DNA of 21,196 nucleotides, from NCBI GenBank assembly GCA_031549685.1, contig JAVBPG010000052.1, positions 1-21,196 of the forward strand. Reading direction: 5' to 3'. The notes under the pieces are model-generated. The model ran no database searches. It had not been told where the DNA came from and was given only the letters and a program-made list of their open reading frames with translations. The position numbers were made by a program, and so were the translations under genes. Source of the stretch: JAITMY01 sp031549685 (GTDB lineage Bacteria > Bacteroidota > Bacteroidia > Bacteroidales > UBA932). Within the stretch, counting starts at the first letter, position 1. Each line of letters starts with the position of its first letter. Below are positions 7,122 to 15,246 of the stretch, piece by piece.

Positions 7122-8165
7122 TTACTGTAAGCTGCTACTGCTACTTTTCCTTGTCGAAAGCATGCCGCATGCCGCCAGAATATCCTCGCCGCGCGAACTG
7201 CGAATGGTGGTGTTAACGCCCTTTTGTAAAAGCATTTCCTTAAACTTTTCTACGGCAGGCATAGTTGAGCCCTTTAGCGGGCTGTCGGGGATTTGGTGAA
7301 AGCGAATGAGGTTAACGCGGCACTCAAAATCGCAAATCATTTTTGCCAAGGCGGCAGCATGTCGCGGTGTGTCGTTTACGCCGGAAAACATAATGTACTC
7401 GAAGCTTACGCGGCGCTGCCCCGTCCAGTCGTACCGGCGAATGAGGTCGATAGTTTTTTCTATCGGATACGCCTTTTGCATGGGCATCAGCTCGCGGCGC
7501 TCGGCGTCAAAAGGCGAGTGCAGGCTCACGGCGAGGTGGCATTTGCTCTCGTCCAGAAAGCGCTGGAGCGCGGGCATTACGCCAATAGTGGAAACCGTTA
7601 CCCGCGTGGGCGACCACGCCATGCCCCACGGAGCGGTGATGATTTCCAGACTTTTTAGCACGTTGTCTAAATTATCCATGGGCTCGCCCATGCCCATGAA
7701 TACAAGGTTGCTCAGCTGCGCGCTTTCGCTTACGCTGAAAATTTGGTTGATGATTTCGGCCGAAGTAAGATTTTGCAAAAATCCCATGCGCGCCGTCATG
7801 CAAAACGTGCAGCCCATTTTGCAGCCCGCCTGCGACGATACGCAGAGCGTAACCCTGTCGCCATCAGGAATGGCAACGGCCTCAATGCAGGACTGCTTTT
7901 CGCCCGCCACCTCAAACAAGTATTTTCGGGTGCCGTCCTTCGATGCCTGGGCGTTGCCGGGTGCGTGCAGGCCAACACTATAGTGTTCGGCTAACAATTC
8001 GCGGTGCCTGGCTGAAATATTGCTCATGTCGGCTATGTTGGCTACACGCTTTTTGTATAGCCAGTCGGCCATTTGCTTTGCAGCAAAGCGAGGCATACCG
8101 ATTTCGGCAGTCACCTGCTCCAATTCGGCAAGTGTTTTTCCTATGAGGGGAATTTTTGTTTCCAT
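7122..8165 (-). CDS. rlmN: Dual-specificity 23S rRNA (A2503)/tRNA (A37) methyltransferase RlmN
   Basis: Radical SAM enzyme that methylates C2 of A2503 in 23S rRNA and A37 in some tRNAs. From the ATG at 8165 it is 347 residues, normal for the family, starting METKIPLIGKTLAELEQV. An upstream GTG in frame would add 33 residues that do not look like RlmN, so it was not used. The 4Fe-4S motif CxxxCxxC is C115, C119, C122 (CKMGCTFC), followed by MTARMGF. FMGMGEPMDN is the family's SAM-binding GEP motif. The methyl-carrying Cys is expected at C333 (GEDILAACG). It is divergent from the radical SAM gene at 8255 with an 89-bp gap holding back-to-back promoter boxes. Confidence 0.97.
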   Translation of the reverse strand: METKIPLIGKTLAELEQVTAEIGMPRFAAKQMADWLYKKRVANIADMSNISARHRELLAEHYSVGLHAPGNAQASKDGTRKYLFEVAGEKQSCIEAVAIPDGDRVTLCVSSQAGCKMGCTFCMTARMGFLQNLTSAEIINQIFSVSESAQLSNLVFMGMGEPMDNLDNVLKSLEIITAPWGMAWSPTRVTVSTIGVMPALQRFLDESKCHLAVSLHSPFDAERRELMPMQKAYPIEKTIDLIRRYDWTGQRRVSFEYIMFSGVNDTPRHAAALAKMICDFECRVNLIRFHQIPDSPLKGSTMPAVEKFKEMLLQKGVNTTIRSSRGEDILAACGMLSTRKSSSSSLQ

Positions 8166-8174
8166 TTGGTGGTG

Positions 8175-8182
8175 CAAAAGTA
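8175..8182 (-). promoter_or_regulatory. -7 box before rlmN
   Basis: Minus-strand TACTTTTG (TAnnTTTG) ends 9 nt before the rlmN ATG. If used, the mRNA would have almost no leader. It lies 12 bp from the plus-strand box at 8195. Confidence 0.4.
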
Positions 8183-8194
8183 CAAAACAATGGC

Positions 8195-8202
8195 TAACTT
8201 TG
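8195..8202 (+). promoter_or_regulatory. -7 box before the COG0731-type radical SAM gene
   Basis: TAACTTTG fits TAnnTTTG and lies 52 nt before the GTG start at 8255. With the minus-strand box at 8175-8182 it makes a divergent promoter pair. Confidence 0.45.
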
Positions 8203-8254
8203 TTAGGGATAAAAATGGTAAATAGTAAATCGTCAAATTGTAAATAATAAAACC

Positions 8255-9037
8255 GTGTCCACATTTCTTTTCGATAGCATCATAGTTGGTCCCATAAGAA
8301 GCCGAAGGCTTGGGAAGTCTTTAGGTGTAAATCTATTGCCGTTGCGCTGTAAGTTGTGCAACTTCGACTGCATTTACTGCGAGTGCGGCTGGAATGTAGA
8401 TGGCAACCCTGAAAAAATAAAGCTGGAATTCAACGCCGCCGAGGATGTACATGCCGAGCTGGAGAAGAGGCTGAAAGAATTGCAGGCCGAAAATAACCTC
8501 CCCGATGCCATAACCTTTGCCGGCAACGGCGAGCCCACCATGCACCCGCGCTTTGCGCAGGTGGTGGACGACACCATTGCGCTGCGCGATAAGTACGCTC
8601 GGCAAGCCAAAGTTTGCGTGCTTACCAACGCCACGCTCATTCAGCGCCCCAGCGTTTTGTCGGCGCTGAAGAAGGTGGACAGGGCCATGCTGAAGCTGGA
8701 TTCGGGCTTCGACGAAACGGTGAAAATCCTGAATAATCCGCAGGGCGATTTCTCCGTTGCGCGGCTGGTGGAGGGCATGAAGGCCTTTGGCGACAGGCTG
8801 ATTGTGCAAACCATGTTTTTGCGAGGGGTGTACAATGGCCGGAGGGTGGATAATACCTCGCCCGAAGAGGTGGAGCAGTGGCTCAAAATTCTGGCGGAGC
8901 TAAAGCCCCGCGAGGTGTTCATGTACACCATCGATCGGGAAACTCCCGCCAAGGGATTGGAGAAAATCTCGCCCGAAAGGATGGAGGAGATTGCGGCGAG
9001 GGTAAGGGCGCTGGGGATTGTGGTGGATGTGCATTGA
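8255..9037 (+). CDS. Radical SAM protein, COG0731 (TYW1-like) type
   Basis: A 260-residue radical SAM protein. The Cys cluster near the N-terminus (CKLCNFDCIYCEC) contains the canonical CxxxCxxC at C35, C39, C42, with extra Cys at 32 and 44. TFAGNGEPTMHP (about 88-99) is the SAM-binding GEP region, and VCVLTNATL follows. The opening GPIRSRRLGKSLGVNLLP is typical of COG0731 proteins, related to the wybutosine enzyme TYW1 but found in bacteria with undefined substrates. The start chosen is GTG at 8255; no ATG lies upstream in frame, and MSTFLFDSIIVGPIRSRRLG is the usual N-terminus. The product is cytosolic; its substrate is not known. Confidence 0.9.
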   Translation: MSTFLFDSIIVGPIRSRRLGKSLGVNLLPLRCKLCNFDCIYCECGWNVDGNPEKIKLEFNAAEDVHAELEKRLKELQAENNLPDAITFAGNGEPTMHPRFAQVVDDTIALRDKYARQAKVCVLTNATLIQRPSVLSALKKVDRAMLKLDSGFDETVKILNNPQGDFSVARLVEGMKAFGDRLIVQTMFLRGVYNGRRVDNTSPEEVEQWLKILAELKPREVFMYTIDRETPAKGLEKISPERMEEIAARVRALGIVVDVH

Positions 9038-9052
9038 ATTTTGCCTGATAGG

Positions 9053-9081
9053 CCTTAACAGGATTTGGTGCCCTGTTAGGG
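9053..9081. repeat. Degenerate CCCTAACAGGG palindrome
   Basis: CCTTAACAGG, a spacer, then CCCTGTTAGGG: one-mismatch inverted arms around ATTTGGTG. It is a worn copy of the perfect 15-bp palindrome at 15196-15227. It lies 15 bp after the radical SAM stop codon and might act as a terminator, but no T-run follows. Confidence 0.6.
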
Positions 9082-9105
9082 TTAGTCCACAACTCAGCCC
9101 AAGAG

Positions 9106-9197
9106 CGTCATTGCGAGCAAAGCGTGGCAATCTCTCATTTTGTCCCGCAAGGTGGGACAATCCAAAGATTGCTTCGTCGTTCCTCCTCGCAATGACG
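9106..9197. repeat. Nested palindromic element, 92 bp
   Basis: Three nested inverted pairs: outer CGTCATTGCGAG (9106-9117) with CTCGCAATGACG (9186-9197); middle GCAATCT (9127-9133) with AGATTGC (9166-9172); inner TTGTCCC (9140-9146) with GGGACAA (9154-9160). The right half 9166-9197 is identical to 7070-7101. It lies between two convergent genes. It looks like a REP- or MITE-like dispersed element; whether it moves, and by what enzyme, cannot be told here. Confidence 0.8.
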
Positions 9198-9216
9198 TTA
9201 TTGCTCGCAGAGGTGC

Positions 9217-10413
9217 TTAAGGGTTAAGTCTGTTTTCTCTCAACATCCGCATTATATTTGCCGGAGACCTTTTTGCCTCCAGCTCCTTTTTCATAAGTTC
9301 CATGTACGGTGCCACGTGCTCAAAAAACTCGTAGTAGCTTTGGCACAGGTAGCTCAAGCCCTCTTCGCCCTCGGCGGTTTTTGCAATCCGGTTTTTGGGG
9401 CACTCGCCGTTGCAGGCAAAGAGAAATTTGCACGCGCGGCATTGCGCAGGTAGTTTATTGTACTTATCCTGCCCAAACTGCTGCTGCCGATCGGAGTACA
9501 TCATGGCGGTGAGCGTCTTGCTATGAATGTTGCCCAGCTTGTACTCCGGAAAAACAAAGTGGTCGCACGAGTACACATCGCCGTTGAACTCCATTACGCC
9601 CGCGTGGCCACAGGTTTTGGCAAGGGTGCACACGCCCGGCGCTACGCCCATCCAGTTGGCTAAGGTGGAGTCGAAGTACTGCACAAAAATTTGCCCCACA
9701 TCGCTGCGCACCCACTCATCAAAAATATCGCATAAAAATTTGCCCCACTTTTCGGACGGCACACTCCAAGGTGTAACCTCTCCATTTGGGAAACGCTCTA
9801 CAATAGGCGTAAACTGGATGAACTGCGAAAGCGTTTTTAAGTAGCGGTAAAACTCCAGCGGGTAGTCCACATTGTAGTCGTTTACCGTGGCCATAATGTT
9901 GAACTCCACGCCGTGCTTTTGCAGCAGTTCCACGCCCTGCAGCACCTTGTCGAACGAGGTTTTTCCCTCCGCATTTTTTCTGTACCGGTCGTGCATTTCG
10001 CGCGTGCCGTCCACCGAAATGCCGATGAGAAAATTGTGCTCCCTGAAAAAATTGCACCACTCATCGGTAAGCAGCGTGCCGTTGGTTTGCAGGCTGTTGT
10101 CAATGCGCCGACCGCGGGCGTATTTTTTCTGCAGCGCGAGCGCCTTCCTGTAAAAATCGATGCTGCGCAAAAGCGTTTCGCCGCCGTGCCAGGTAAACAT
10201 TACCTCGCTCATGGTTTGCGACTCGAGGTACTGCCGGGTAAATTTATCAAGCAGCTCATCGCTCATCAGTTGCGTGCGGTACCCGGGGTACAGCTCCTTT
10301 TTGTCAAGGTAGTAGCAGTAGTCGCAGCGCAGGTTGCACGCTGCGCCCGCGGGCTTGAGCATTACGTAGAGCGGCCGCGCGAAGGGCGCTATGGCGGAGT
10401 TGGGTTGTGGCAT
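9217..10413 (-). CDS. Anaerobic sulfatase-maturase-like radical SAM/SPASM protein
   Basis: A 398-residue radical SAM protein of the anSME type. Known members oxidise a Cys or Ser of sulfatases to formylglycine without oxygen. The N-terminus PLYVMLKPAGAACNLRCDYC carries CxxxCxxC at C26, C30, C33, followed by YYLDKKELY. MFTWHGGETLL is the GGE SAM-binding motif. The C-terminal SPASM domain shows CTLAKTCGHAGVMEFNGDVYSCDHF, then CRACKFLFACNGECPKNR and a late C (LCQSYY), ligands for two auxiliary clusters. No sulfatase lies in the window, so the target is elsewhere. The start at 10413 is 8 nt after a TATATTTG box. A later ATG at 10362 (MLKPAG) is possible but would leave a shorter N-terminus than usual. 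Confidence 0.9.
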   Translation of the reverse strand: MPQPNSAIAPFARPLYVMLKPAGAACNLRCDYCYYLDKKELYPGYRTQLMSDELLDKFTRQYLESQTMSEVMFTWHGGETLLRSIDFYRKALALQKKYARGRRIDNSLQTNGTLLTDEWCNFFREHNFLIGISVDGTREMHDRYRKNAEGKTSFDKVLQGVELLQKHGVEFNIMATVNDYNVDYPLEFYRYLKTLSQFIQFTPIVERFPNGEVTPWSVPSEKWGKFLCDIFDEWVRSDVGQIFVQYFDSTLANWMGVAPGVCTLAKTCGHAGVMEFNGDVYSCDHFVFPEYKLGNIHSKTLTAMMYSDRQQQFGQDKYNKLPAQCRACKFLFACNGECPKNRIAKTAEGEEGLSYLCQSYYEFFEHVAPYMELMKKELEAKRSPANIMRMLRENRLNP

Positions 10414-10421
10414 AAGGAAAA

Positions 10422-10429
10422 CAAATATA
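10422..10429 (-). promoter_or_regulatory. -7 box before the anSME-like gene
   Basis: Minus-strand TATATTTG fits TAnnTTTG. Only 8 nt separate it from the start codon, so a message from it would be nearly leaderless. Confidence 0.4.
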
Positions 10430-10472
10430 CGGCAAAAATTTGCGCTTGGTAATGCCGTTTTGCTAAAATTCG

Positions 10473-10480
10473 TACCTTTA
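10473..10480 (+). promoter_or_regulatory. Weak -7-like box before nadB
   Basis: TACCTTTA differs at the last base from TAnnTTTG and lies 22 nt before the nadB ATG at 10503. No good -33 partner is seen. Confidence 0.3.
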
Positions 10481-10502
10481 CTTTCCGATAAAATTGAAGA
10501 GC

Positions 10503-12068
10503 ATGAACAGGCAGGTTGATTTTTTGGTTATGGGCTCAGGGGCGGCCGGGCTTAGCTATGCGCTCAAGGTGGCCGACTACGGCAAGGTGCTGCTTATTAC
10601 AAAGGGCTTGCTGGATGACGGCAACACCAACTTTGCCCAGGGCGGCATTTCGGCCGTTACCTACGACCCCGACTCGTTTGAAAAGCACGTGCAGGATACC
10701 CTGGTGTGCGGCGCGGGCATGTGCAACGAGGAGGTGGTGCGCATGGTGGTACGAGAGGCACCCGAACAAATTGAGCAGCTGGTGCGCTGGGGCGCCCAGT
10801 TTGACCGCGACAGCGAAGGCCGCTACGACCTTGCCCGCGAGGGCGGCCACAGCGAGCACCGCATACTGCACCACAAGGACGCCACGGGTGCCGAGGTGCA
10901 GCGCTCGCTCATGTCGCAAATCAGGGCGCACAAAAATATTGAGGTGCTGGAGCACCACTTTGCCATTGACCTGATTACCCAGCACCATTTAGGAAAAATG
11001 GTGCGCCGCTACACCACCGGCATTGACTGCTACGGCGCCTACGTGCTCGACTTGAAGACGAACGAGGTAAGCACCTTCCTGGCCAAGGTAACGGTGCTGG
11101 CCACGGGCGGCACGGGCAACGTGTACCACACCACCACCAACCCTGCGGTGGCCACCGGCGATGGCGTGGCCATGGTTTACCGCGCAAAAGGAGTGGTGGA
11201 AAATATGGCCTTCGTGCAGTTTCATCCCACGGCGCTATACTACCCCGGCGAGCGCCCGTCGTTCCTTATAACCGAGGCCATGCGCGGATTTGGCGCTGTG
11301 CTGCGTACGCAGGATGGCAGGGAATTTATGCAAAAGTACGATAGGCGGGGGCCGCTTGCCCCGCGCGATATTGTGGCGCGCGCCATCGACAACGAGATGA
11401 AAATGCGCGGCGACGACTTTGTGTACCTCGATGTGGCGCACAAGCCGGCCGACGACATCAAGCAGCACTTCCCGAACATTTATCAAAAGTGCCTCTCCAT
11501 CGGCATTGATATTACCAAAGACTATATACCTGTGGCACCCGCAGCGCACTTCATGTGTGGCGGCGTGCGCGTTAACACCGACGGGCTATCATCCATTAAA
11601 AATTTGTACGCCATAGGCGAAGTTTCCTGCACCGGATTGCATGGCGCTAACAGGTTGGCCTCTAACTCATTGCTTGAGGCCGTGGTGTACGCCGACAGGG
11701 CTGCAAAACACTCGCTGCAGGCGATAGGCAACATCGATTTTCAGCAAAATATTCCCGACTGGGACTATGAGGGAACCTCGCACCCCGAGGAGATGGTGCT
11801 CATTACCCAAAGCTACAAGGAGGTGCAGCAAATCATGAGCTACTACGTAGGCATTGTGCGCTCGGACTTGCGCCTGGAGCGCGCCTTTGCGCGGCTGGGC
11901 ATTATACACAAGGAAACCGAGCAGCTCTACCGTGCTTCCACGCTTTCGCAGAGCCTGTGCGAGCTGCGCAACCTTATCCAGGTGGGATACCTGATTATAA
12001 AAGAAGCCAACGCCATGCGCGAAAGCATAGGCGTGCACTACTCCATAGATTACCCGCCCAAGCCCTAA
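10503..12068 (+). CDS. nadB: L-aspartate oxidase NadB
   Basis: FAD enzyme that oxidises L-aspartate to iminoaspartate, the first step of de novo NAD synthesis; under anaerobic conditions fumarate can be the acceptor. The product is 521 residues from the ATG at 10503; a TTG three codons upstream is less likely. The dinucleotide fold is GSGAAGLSYAL (11-21), then NTNFAQGGISAV. The flavoprotein core has ATGGTGNVY and HPTALYYPGERPSFLITEAM. The FAD-binding C-terminal block is HFMCGGVRVNTDG, GEVSCTGLHGANRLASNSLLE. The last third is the helical succinate-dehydrogenase-type domain. nadA and nadC are not in the window. A clear terminator follows at 12088. Confidence 0.96.
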   Translation: MNRQVDFLVMGSGAAGLSYALKVADYGKVLLITKGLLDDGNTNFAQGGISAVTYDPDSFEKHVQDTLVCGAGMCNEEVVRMVVREAPEQIEQLVRWGAQFDRDSEGRYDLAREGGHSEHRILHHKDATGAEVQRSLMSQIRAHKNIEVLEHHFAIDLITQHHLGKMVRRYTTGIDCYGAYVLDLKTNEVSTFLAKVTVLATGGTGNVYHTTTNPAVATGDGVAMVYRAKGVVENMAFVQFHPTALYYPGERPSFLITEAMRGFGAVLRTQDGREFMQKYDRRGPLAPRDIVARAIDNEMKMRGDDFVYLDVAHKPADDIKQHFPNIYQKCLSIGIDITKDYIPVAPAAHFMCGGVRVNTDGLSSIKNLYAIGEVSCTGLHGANRLASNSLLEAVVYADRAAKHSLQAIGNIDFQQNIPDWDYEGTSHPEEMVLITQSYKEVQQIMSYYVGIVRSDLRLERAFARLGIIHKETEQLYRASTLSQSLCELRNLIQVGYLIIKEANAMRESIGVHYSIDYPPKP

Positions 12069-12087
12069 GCATTATAGCGACCTGCGC

Positions 12088-12126
12088 AACCGATTACATC
12101 GCCATGTAGTCGGTTTTTTTATTTTT
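12088..12126 (+). terminator. Intrinsic terminator of nadB
   Basis: AACCGATTACAT (12088-12099), loop CGCC, then ATGTAGTCGGTT (12104-12115): a 12-bp stem with one G-U pair, followed by a run of T. It lies 19 bp past the nadB stop. Confidence 0.88.
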
Positions 12127-12168
12127 TGATATATAGCAGCTTGAGTTTTTGTAATGATTTTTTAGCTG

Positions 12169-12234
12169 ACAACGGGAGCGCTTTGTAGCTACTTTTACCG
12201 CCCCCGTGGTTAAAAAGCAGCGCTTCACGGCTGC
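12169..12234 (+). promoter_or_regulatory. Structured leader before kup
   Basis: Upstream of kup, ACAACGGG (12169-12176) can pair with CCCGTGGT (12203-12210), 7 of 8, and GCAGC (12217-12221) with GCTGC (12230-12234). A self-complementary AGCGCTT occurs twice (12177 and 12219), so the two copies could pair with each other instead of forming the second stem. This is compatible with a regulated 5' leader but matches no riboswitch class known to me. No clear promoter was found in 12127-12168. Confidence 0.3.
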
Positions 12235-12260
12235 ATTTCGCAGGACAGAAATTTTACGCA

Positions 12261-14225
12261 ATGAATTCCAAGCAATCGGATATAAGTAAGGTGAGCCTCA
12301 TGGGGCTCATTATTACGTTAGGCATAGTGTACGGCGATTTGGGCACATCGCCGCTGTACGTCATGAAGGCCATAGTACACTTTGGCGGCGGCGGAATAAA
12401 CTTCGACTACATTACCGGCGCGGTGTCGTGTATCATTTGGACGCTTACGCTGCAAACCACCGTCAAGTACGTCATCATTACGCTTCGCGCCGACAACAAG
12501 GGCGAGGGCGGCATACTGGCCCTGTACGCCCTGCTGAAAAAGAAGAAAAAGTCCTTGGTGTACATTGTTGCCATAGTGGGTGCCAGCACCCTTGTGGCCG
12601 ACGGCATCATTACCCCGTCCATTACCGTAATGTCGGCCGTTGAGGGTTTGAACAACTTTGCCGAAGGTCTGCCGATAATAGGGATTGTGATTGGTATCCT
12701 CTGCTGCCTGTTCATCGTGCAGCAGTTCGGTACGCATAAAATAGGGATTGTGTACGGCCCTGTCATGCTGGTGTGGTTTTTAATGCTGGGTGCGCTCGGC
12801 GTATCGCAGCTGCTACACTTTCCGCAAATACTCAAGGCTTTTAATCCCATGTACGCCGTGGAGCTGCTGGTCAGCTCGCCGTCGGGCTTCTTGCTGCTCG
12901 GCGCCGTATTCCTCTGCACCACGGGTGCCGAGGCGCTGTACTCCGACCTGGGGCACTGCGGTATTAAGAACATCCGCATCAGCTGGATATTTGTAAAGGC
13001 TATGCTGATACTCAACTACCTGGGTCAGGGGGCGTGGATTCTGACCACGGAAAATTACACCGATAATCCCTTCTTCGGCATCATGCCCTCCTGGTTTCTG
13101 ATTGTTGGCGTGGGCATTTCAACAGCGGCCGCCATCATTGCCAGCCAGGCGCTCATAAGCGGGTCGTTTACCATTTTTAATGAGGCCATGTCGCTCAACT
13201 TTTGGCCTCGCCAGCACATTCTCCACCCCTCCGATGTGCGGGGCCAGCTCTACATTCCGTTCGTTAACTGGAGCCTGCTGGCGGGGTGCATAGCGGTGGT
13301 GCTCATTTTCCAAAACTCCACGAACATGGAGGCGGCATACGGCCTGGCCATTACCATTACCATGCTCATGACCTCCGTGCTGCTGCTCTACTACATGAAA
13401 TCCATGCGCTATCCGCTGGCGCTGCGCGTGGCGTTTGTGGTCGTATTTTTTAGCCTGGAAGGCGTATTTTTAGTGGCCAACATGTTTAAGTTTATGGATG
13501 GCGGTGTGCTTACGCTGGCCTTGGCAGGTTTAGTTTTTATGGTAATGTACGTGTGGTACAATGGCCGGAAAATTAAGAATAAGTACATCCGCTTTTTCAA
13601 AATACAGGACTATGCGCAGCTGCTTATCGATATAAAAAATGATGCCTCGGTGCCCAAGTGCGCTACGAATCTGGTGTACGTCAGCAAGGCCGATTTGCCG
13701 ACAGATATTGAGGGGAAAATACTTTTCTCAATAGTGAACAAGGAGCCCAAGCGCGCCGATCACTACTGGCTGCTGCACGTACACTACGTTGACGAACCTT
13801 ACACGTGCGAGTATTCATTTCAGGAAATAATTCCCAAAACGCTCTACCGCGTTGAGCTCAGGGTTGGCTTCCGGGTCGAGCCGCAGGTCAACTTGCGCTT
13901 TCACCAGGTGGTGGAGGAGCTTATCAAGTCCGGCGAGGCAGACGGGCGGAGCGGCTACGCCTCGCTGCAGCAGCACAATGTGCGGGGCGATTTTAAGTTT
14001 ATAGTCATACACCGCGTGCACAGCTACGAGTACGGATTTTCGGTGCGCCAGAAGGCATTAATGAAGCTGTACAACGTATTTTCGCACATCGGCATATCCG
14101 AAGTAAATGCGTATGGCTTGGATATCAGCAATGTTCAAATCGAGCTGGTGCCCCTCAAGGTGGAGCAGCAGCGCCGCAGCAACCTCGTGCGGGTACTTAG
14201 CGCTGAAGGTGGCTCAAAGGTTTAA
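12261..14225 (+). CDS. kup: Kup-family potassium transporter
   Basis: Inner-membrane K+ uptake protein (KUP/HAK/KT family), thought to be a K+/H+ symporter. At 654 residues it is normal length. The N-terminal signature GIVYGDLGTSPLYVMKAIVH (first helix) is diagnostic. About 12 membrane helices fill residues 12-435, including TVKYVIITLRADNKGEGGIL, the family's conserved loop, and GAEALYSDLGHCG. The C-terminal 200 residues (about 440-654) form the cytosolic domain. The ATG at 12261 gives MNSKQSDISK, a short polar start before helix one. It has its own long leader. Downstream is an outer-membrane protein with its own promoter box. Confidence 0.96.
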   Translation: MNSKQSDISKVSLMGLIITLGIVYGDLGTSPLYVMKAIVHFGGGGINFDYITGAVSCIIWTLTLQTTVKYVIITLRADNKGEGGILALYALLKKKKKSLVYIVAIVGASTLVADGIITPSITVMSAVEGLNNFAEGLPIIGIVIGILCCLFIVQQFGTHKIGIVYGPVMLVWFLMLGALGVSQLLHFPQILKAFNPMYAVELLVSSPSGFLLLGAVFLCTTGAEALYSDLGHCGIKNIRISWIFVKAMLILNYLGQGAWILTTENYTDNPFFGIMPSWFLIVGVGISTAAAIIASQALISGSFTIFNEAMSLNFWPRQHILHPSDVRGQLYIPFVNWSLLAGCIAVVLIFQNSTNMEAAYGLAITITMLMTSVLLLYYMKSMRYPLALRVAFVVVFFSLEGVFLVANMFKFMDGGVLTLALAGLVFMVMYVWYNGRKIKNKYIRFFKIQDYAQLLIDIKNDASVPKCATNLVYVSKADLPTDIEGKILFSIVNKEPKRADHYWLLHVHYVDEPYTCEYSFQEIIPKTLYRVELRVGFRVEPQVNLRFHQVVEELIKSGEADGRSGYASLQQHNVRGDFKFIVIHRVHSYEYGFSVRQKALMKLYNVFSHIGISEVNAYGLDISNVQIELVPLKVEQQRRSNLVRVLSAEGGSKV

Positions 14226-14319
14226 TTTTTAAATGCTTGTGTTTTGCATTGTAAGGTAAAAATACAGTAAGTTGTGTTATATTGTGTGCGCGGTGTGCCC
14301 GCTTTCGTAAAGCTAACTC

Positions 14320-14327
14320 TATCTTTG
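14320..14327 (+). promoter_or_regulatory. -7 box before the outer-membrane gene
   Basis: TATCTTTG fits TAnnTTTG and lies 48 nt before the ATG at 14376. The -33 position carries no TTTG. The rest of the 150-bp gap after kup shows only a weak AATGC/GCATT hairpin just after the kup stop. Confidence 0.5.
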
Positions 14328-14375
14328 TTACGTAATTTACTTAACTTTTGAGCAGAACATTAAACCTTTAACGTC

Positions 14376-15179
14376 ATGAAAACAGCAATGAATTTTTTGG
14401 CAGCAGCCTGCTTAGTAGCTGCCACAAGCATGTATCTTACGGCGCAGGAGCAGCCGCATCCGGCTGCGCAGGGTGGCCTCGATGCCGAAACGCTGAAAAA
14501 GGCCAACGACCCGATGGCGCACACCAAGGCATTTAACGTGCACAACTACGTTGTGTCGTCGCTATACGGCCTGCCCGACGCAACGGCCAATACGCTGATG
14601 CTACGCTACGCTCAGCCGATAGGCCCGTTTTTGCTGCGCGGCACCATGCCTTTTAGCGTACAGAATATGCCGGGCGATTCGCCCACCACCGGTTTTGGCG
14701 ATTTTAATCTCTTTGCCATTTACGCCCTTGAGCTTGCACCCGGAAACAAGATTGGTGTAGGTCCGCTACTTACTGCGCCCACGGGTTCGCACAACCTGGG
14801 GCAGGGCAAGTGGCAGGCAGGCTTGTCTGCCCTGGCATTTTTTGCGCAAAGCCACGTGGTGCAGATGGGTACCTTGCTGCAATGGCAGGCTTCCTTCGCC
14901 GGCGATAAGGACAGGGCGGATGTGAATGCCCTTACGGCGCAAATGTTTTTCATGTGGCAAGTTGGTGGAGGCACCTACCTGCGCAGCACCGGCATTTGGT
15001 CGTTCGACCTTACGGGAACGGGCAACTACAACGTGCCTATTGGCCTTGGTATCGGCAAGGTGGTTAAGGCCGGCGGCGTGGTGTTCAACATTTTTGCCGA
15101 ACCACAATTTTCGGTGCTGGCGCACGGCGCGGGGCAGCCAAGGTTTCAAACCTTTGTGGGATTTAATACGCAGTTCTAA
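14376..15179 (+). CDS. Outer-membrane beta-barrel protein (phenol-degradation MetA-like)
   Basis: A 267-residue exported protein. The signal peptide is MKTAMNFLAAACLVAATSMYLTA, followed by a Gln/Pro/Ala-rich stretch. From about 45 it is made of alternating strands: LMLRYAQPIGPFLLRGTMPF, GFGDFNLFAIYAL, KIGVGPLLTAPTGS, GQGKWQAGLSALAFF, TLLQWQASFAGDKDRADVN, GTYLRSTGIWSFD. It ends in Phe (VGFNTQF), as outer-membrane barrels do. The order of these strands resembles the 'MetA-pathway of phenol degradation' putative transporter family, whose role is unproven. It precedes the ZIP gene on the same strand but with a palindrome between them, so linkage is uncertain. Confidence 0.8.
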   Translation: MKTAMNFLAAACLVAATSMYLTAQEQPHPAAQGGLDAETLKKANDPMAHTKAFNVHNYVVSSLYGLPDATANTLMLRYAQPIGPFLLRGTMPFSVQNMPGDSPTTGFGDFNLFAIYALELAPGNKIGVGPLLTAPTGSHNLGQGKWQAGLSALAFFAQSHVVQMGTLLQWQASFAGDKDRADVNALTAQMFFMWQVGGGTYLRSTGIWSFDLTGTGNYNVPIGLGIGKVVKAGGVVFNIFAEPQFSVLAHGAGQPRFQTFVGFNTQF

Positions 15180-15195
15180 AAGCATTCTAACTAAC

Positions 15196-15227
15196 CCCCT
15201 AACAGGGTTTCAAAACCCTGTTAGGGG
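15196..15227. repeat. Perfect 15-bp palindrome (repeat element or terminator)
   Basis: CCCCTAACAGGGTTT (15196-15210), CA, then AAACCCTGTTAGGGG (15213-15227). A worn copy lies at 9053-9081. It is 16 bp after the outer-membrane gene stop and 19 bp before zupT. It could stop transcription, but no T-run follows. The two copies suggest a dispersed repeat. Confidence 0.8.
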
Positions 15228-15246
15228 CATCCCCCTTCTCTCTCCA

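Noticed and set aside
8166..8264. 33-residue N-terminal extension of rlmN
   Set aside because: It would need a GTG start, overlaps the start of the divergent gene and has no likeness to RlmN; METKIPLIGKTL is the usual beginning.
12127..12260. Known riboswitch (c-di-AMP or similar) before kup
   Set aside because: The conserved core sequences of those classes are not present; only generic stems are seen.
14926..15246. N-terminal extension of zupT over the outer-membrane gene
   Set aside because: The frame is open but overlaps a real gene in another frame and has no signal or domain; the ATG at 15247 gives the normal ZupT start.
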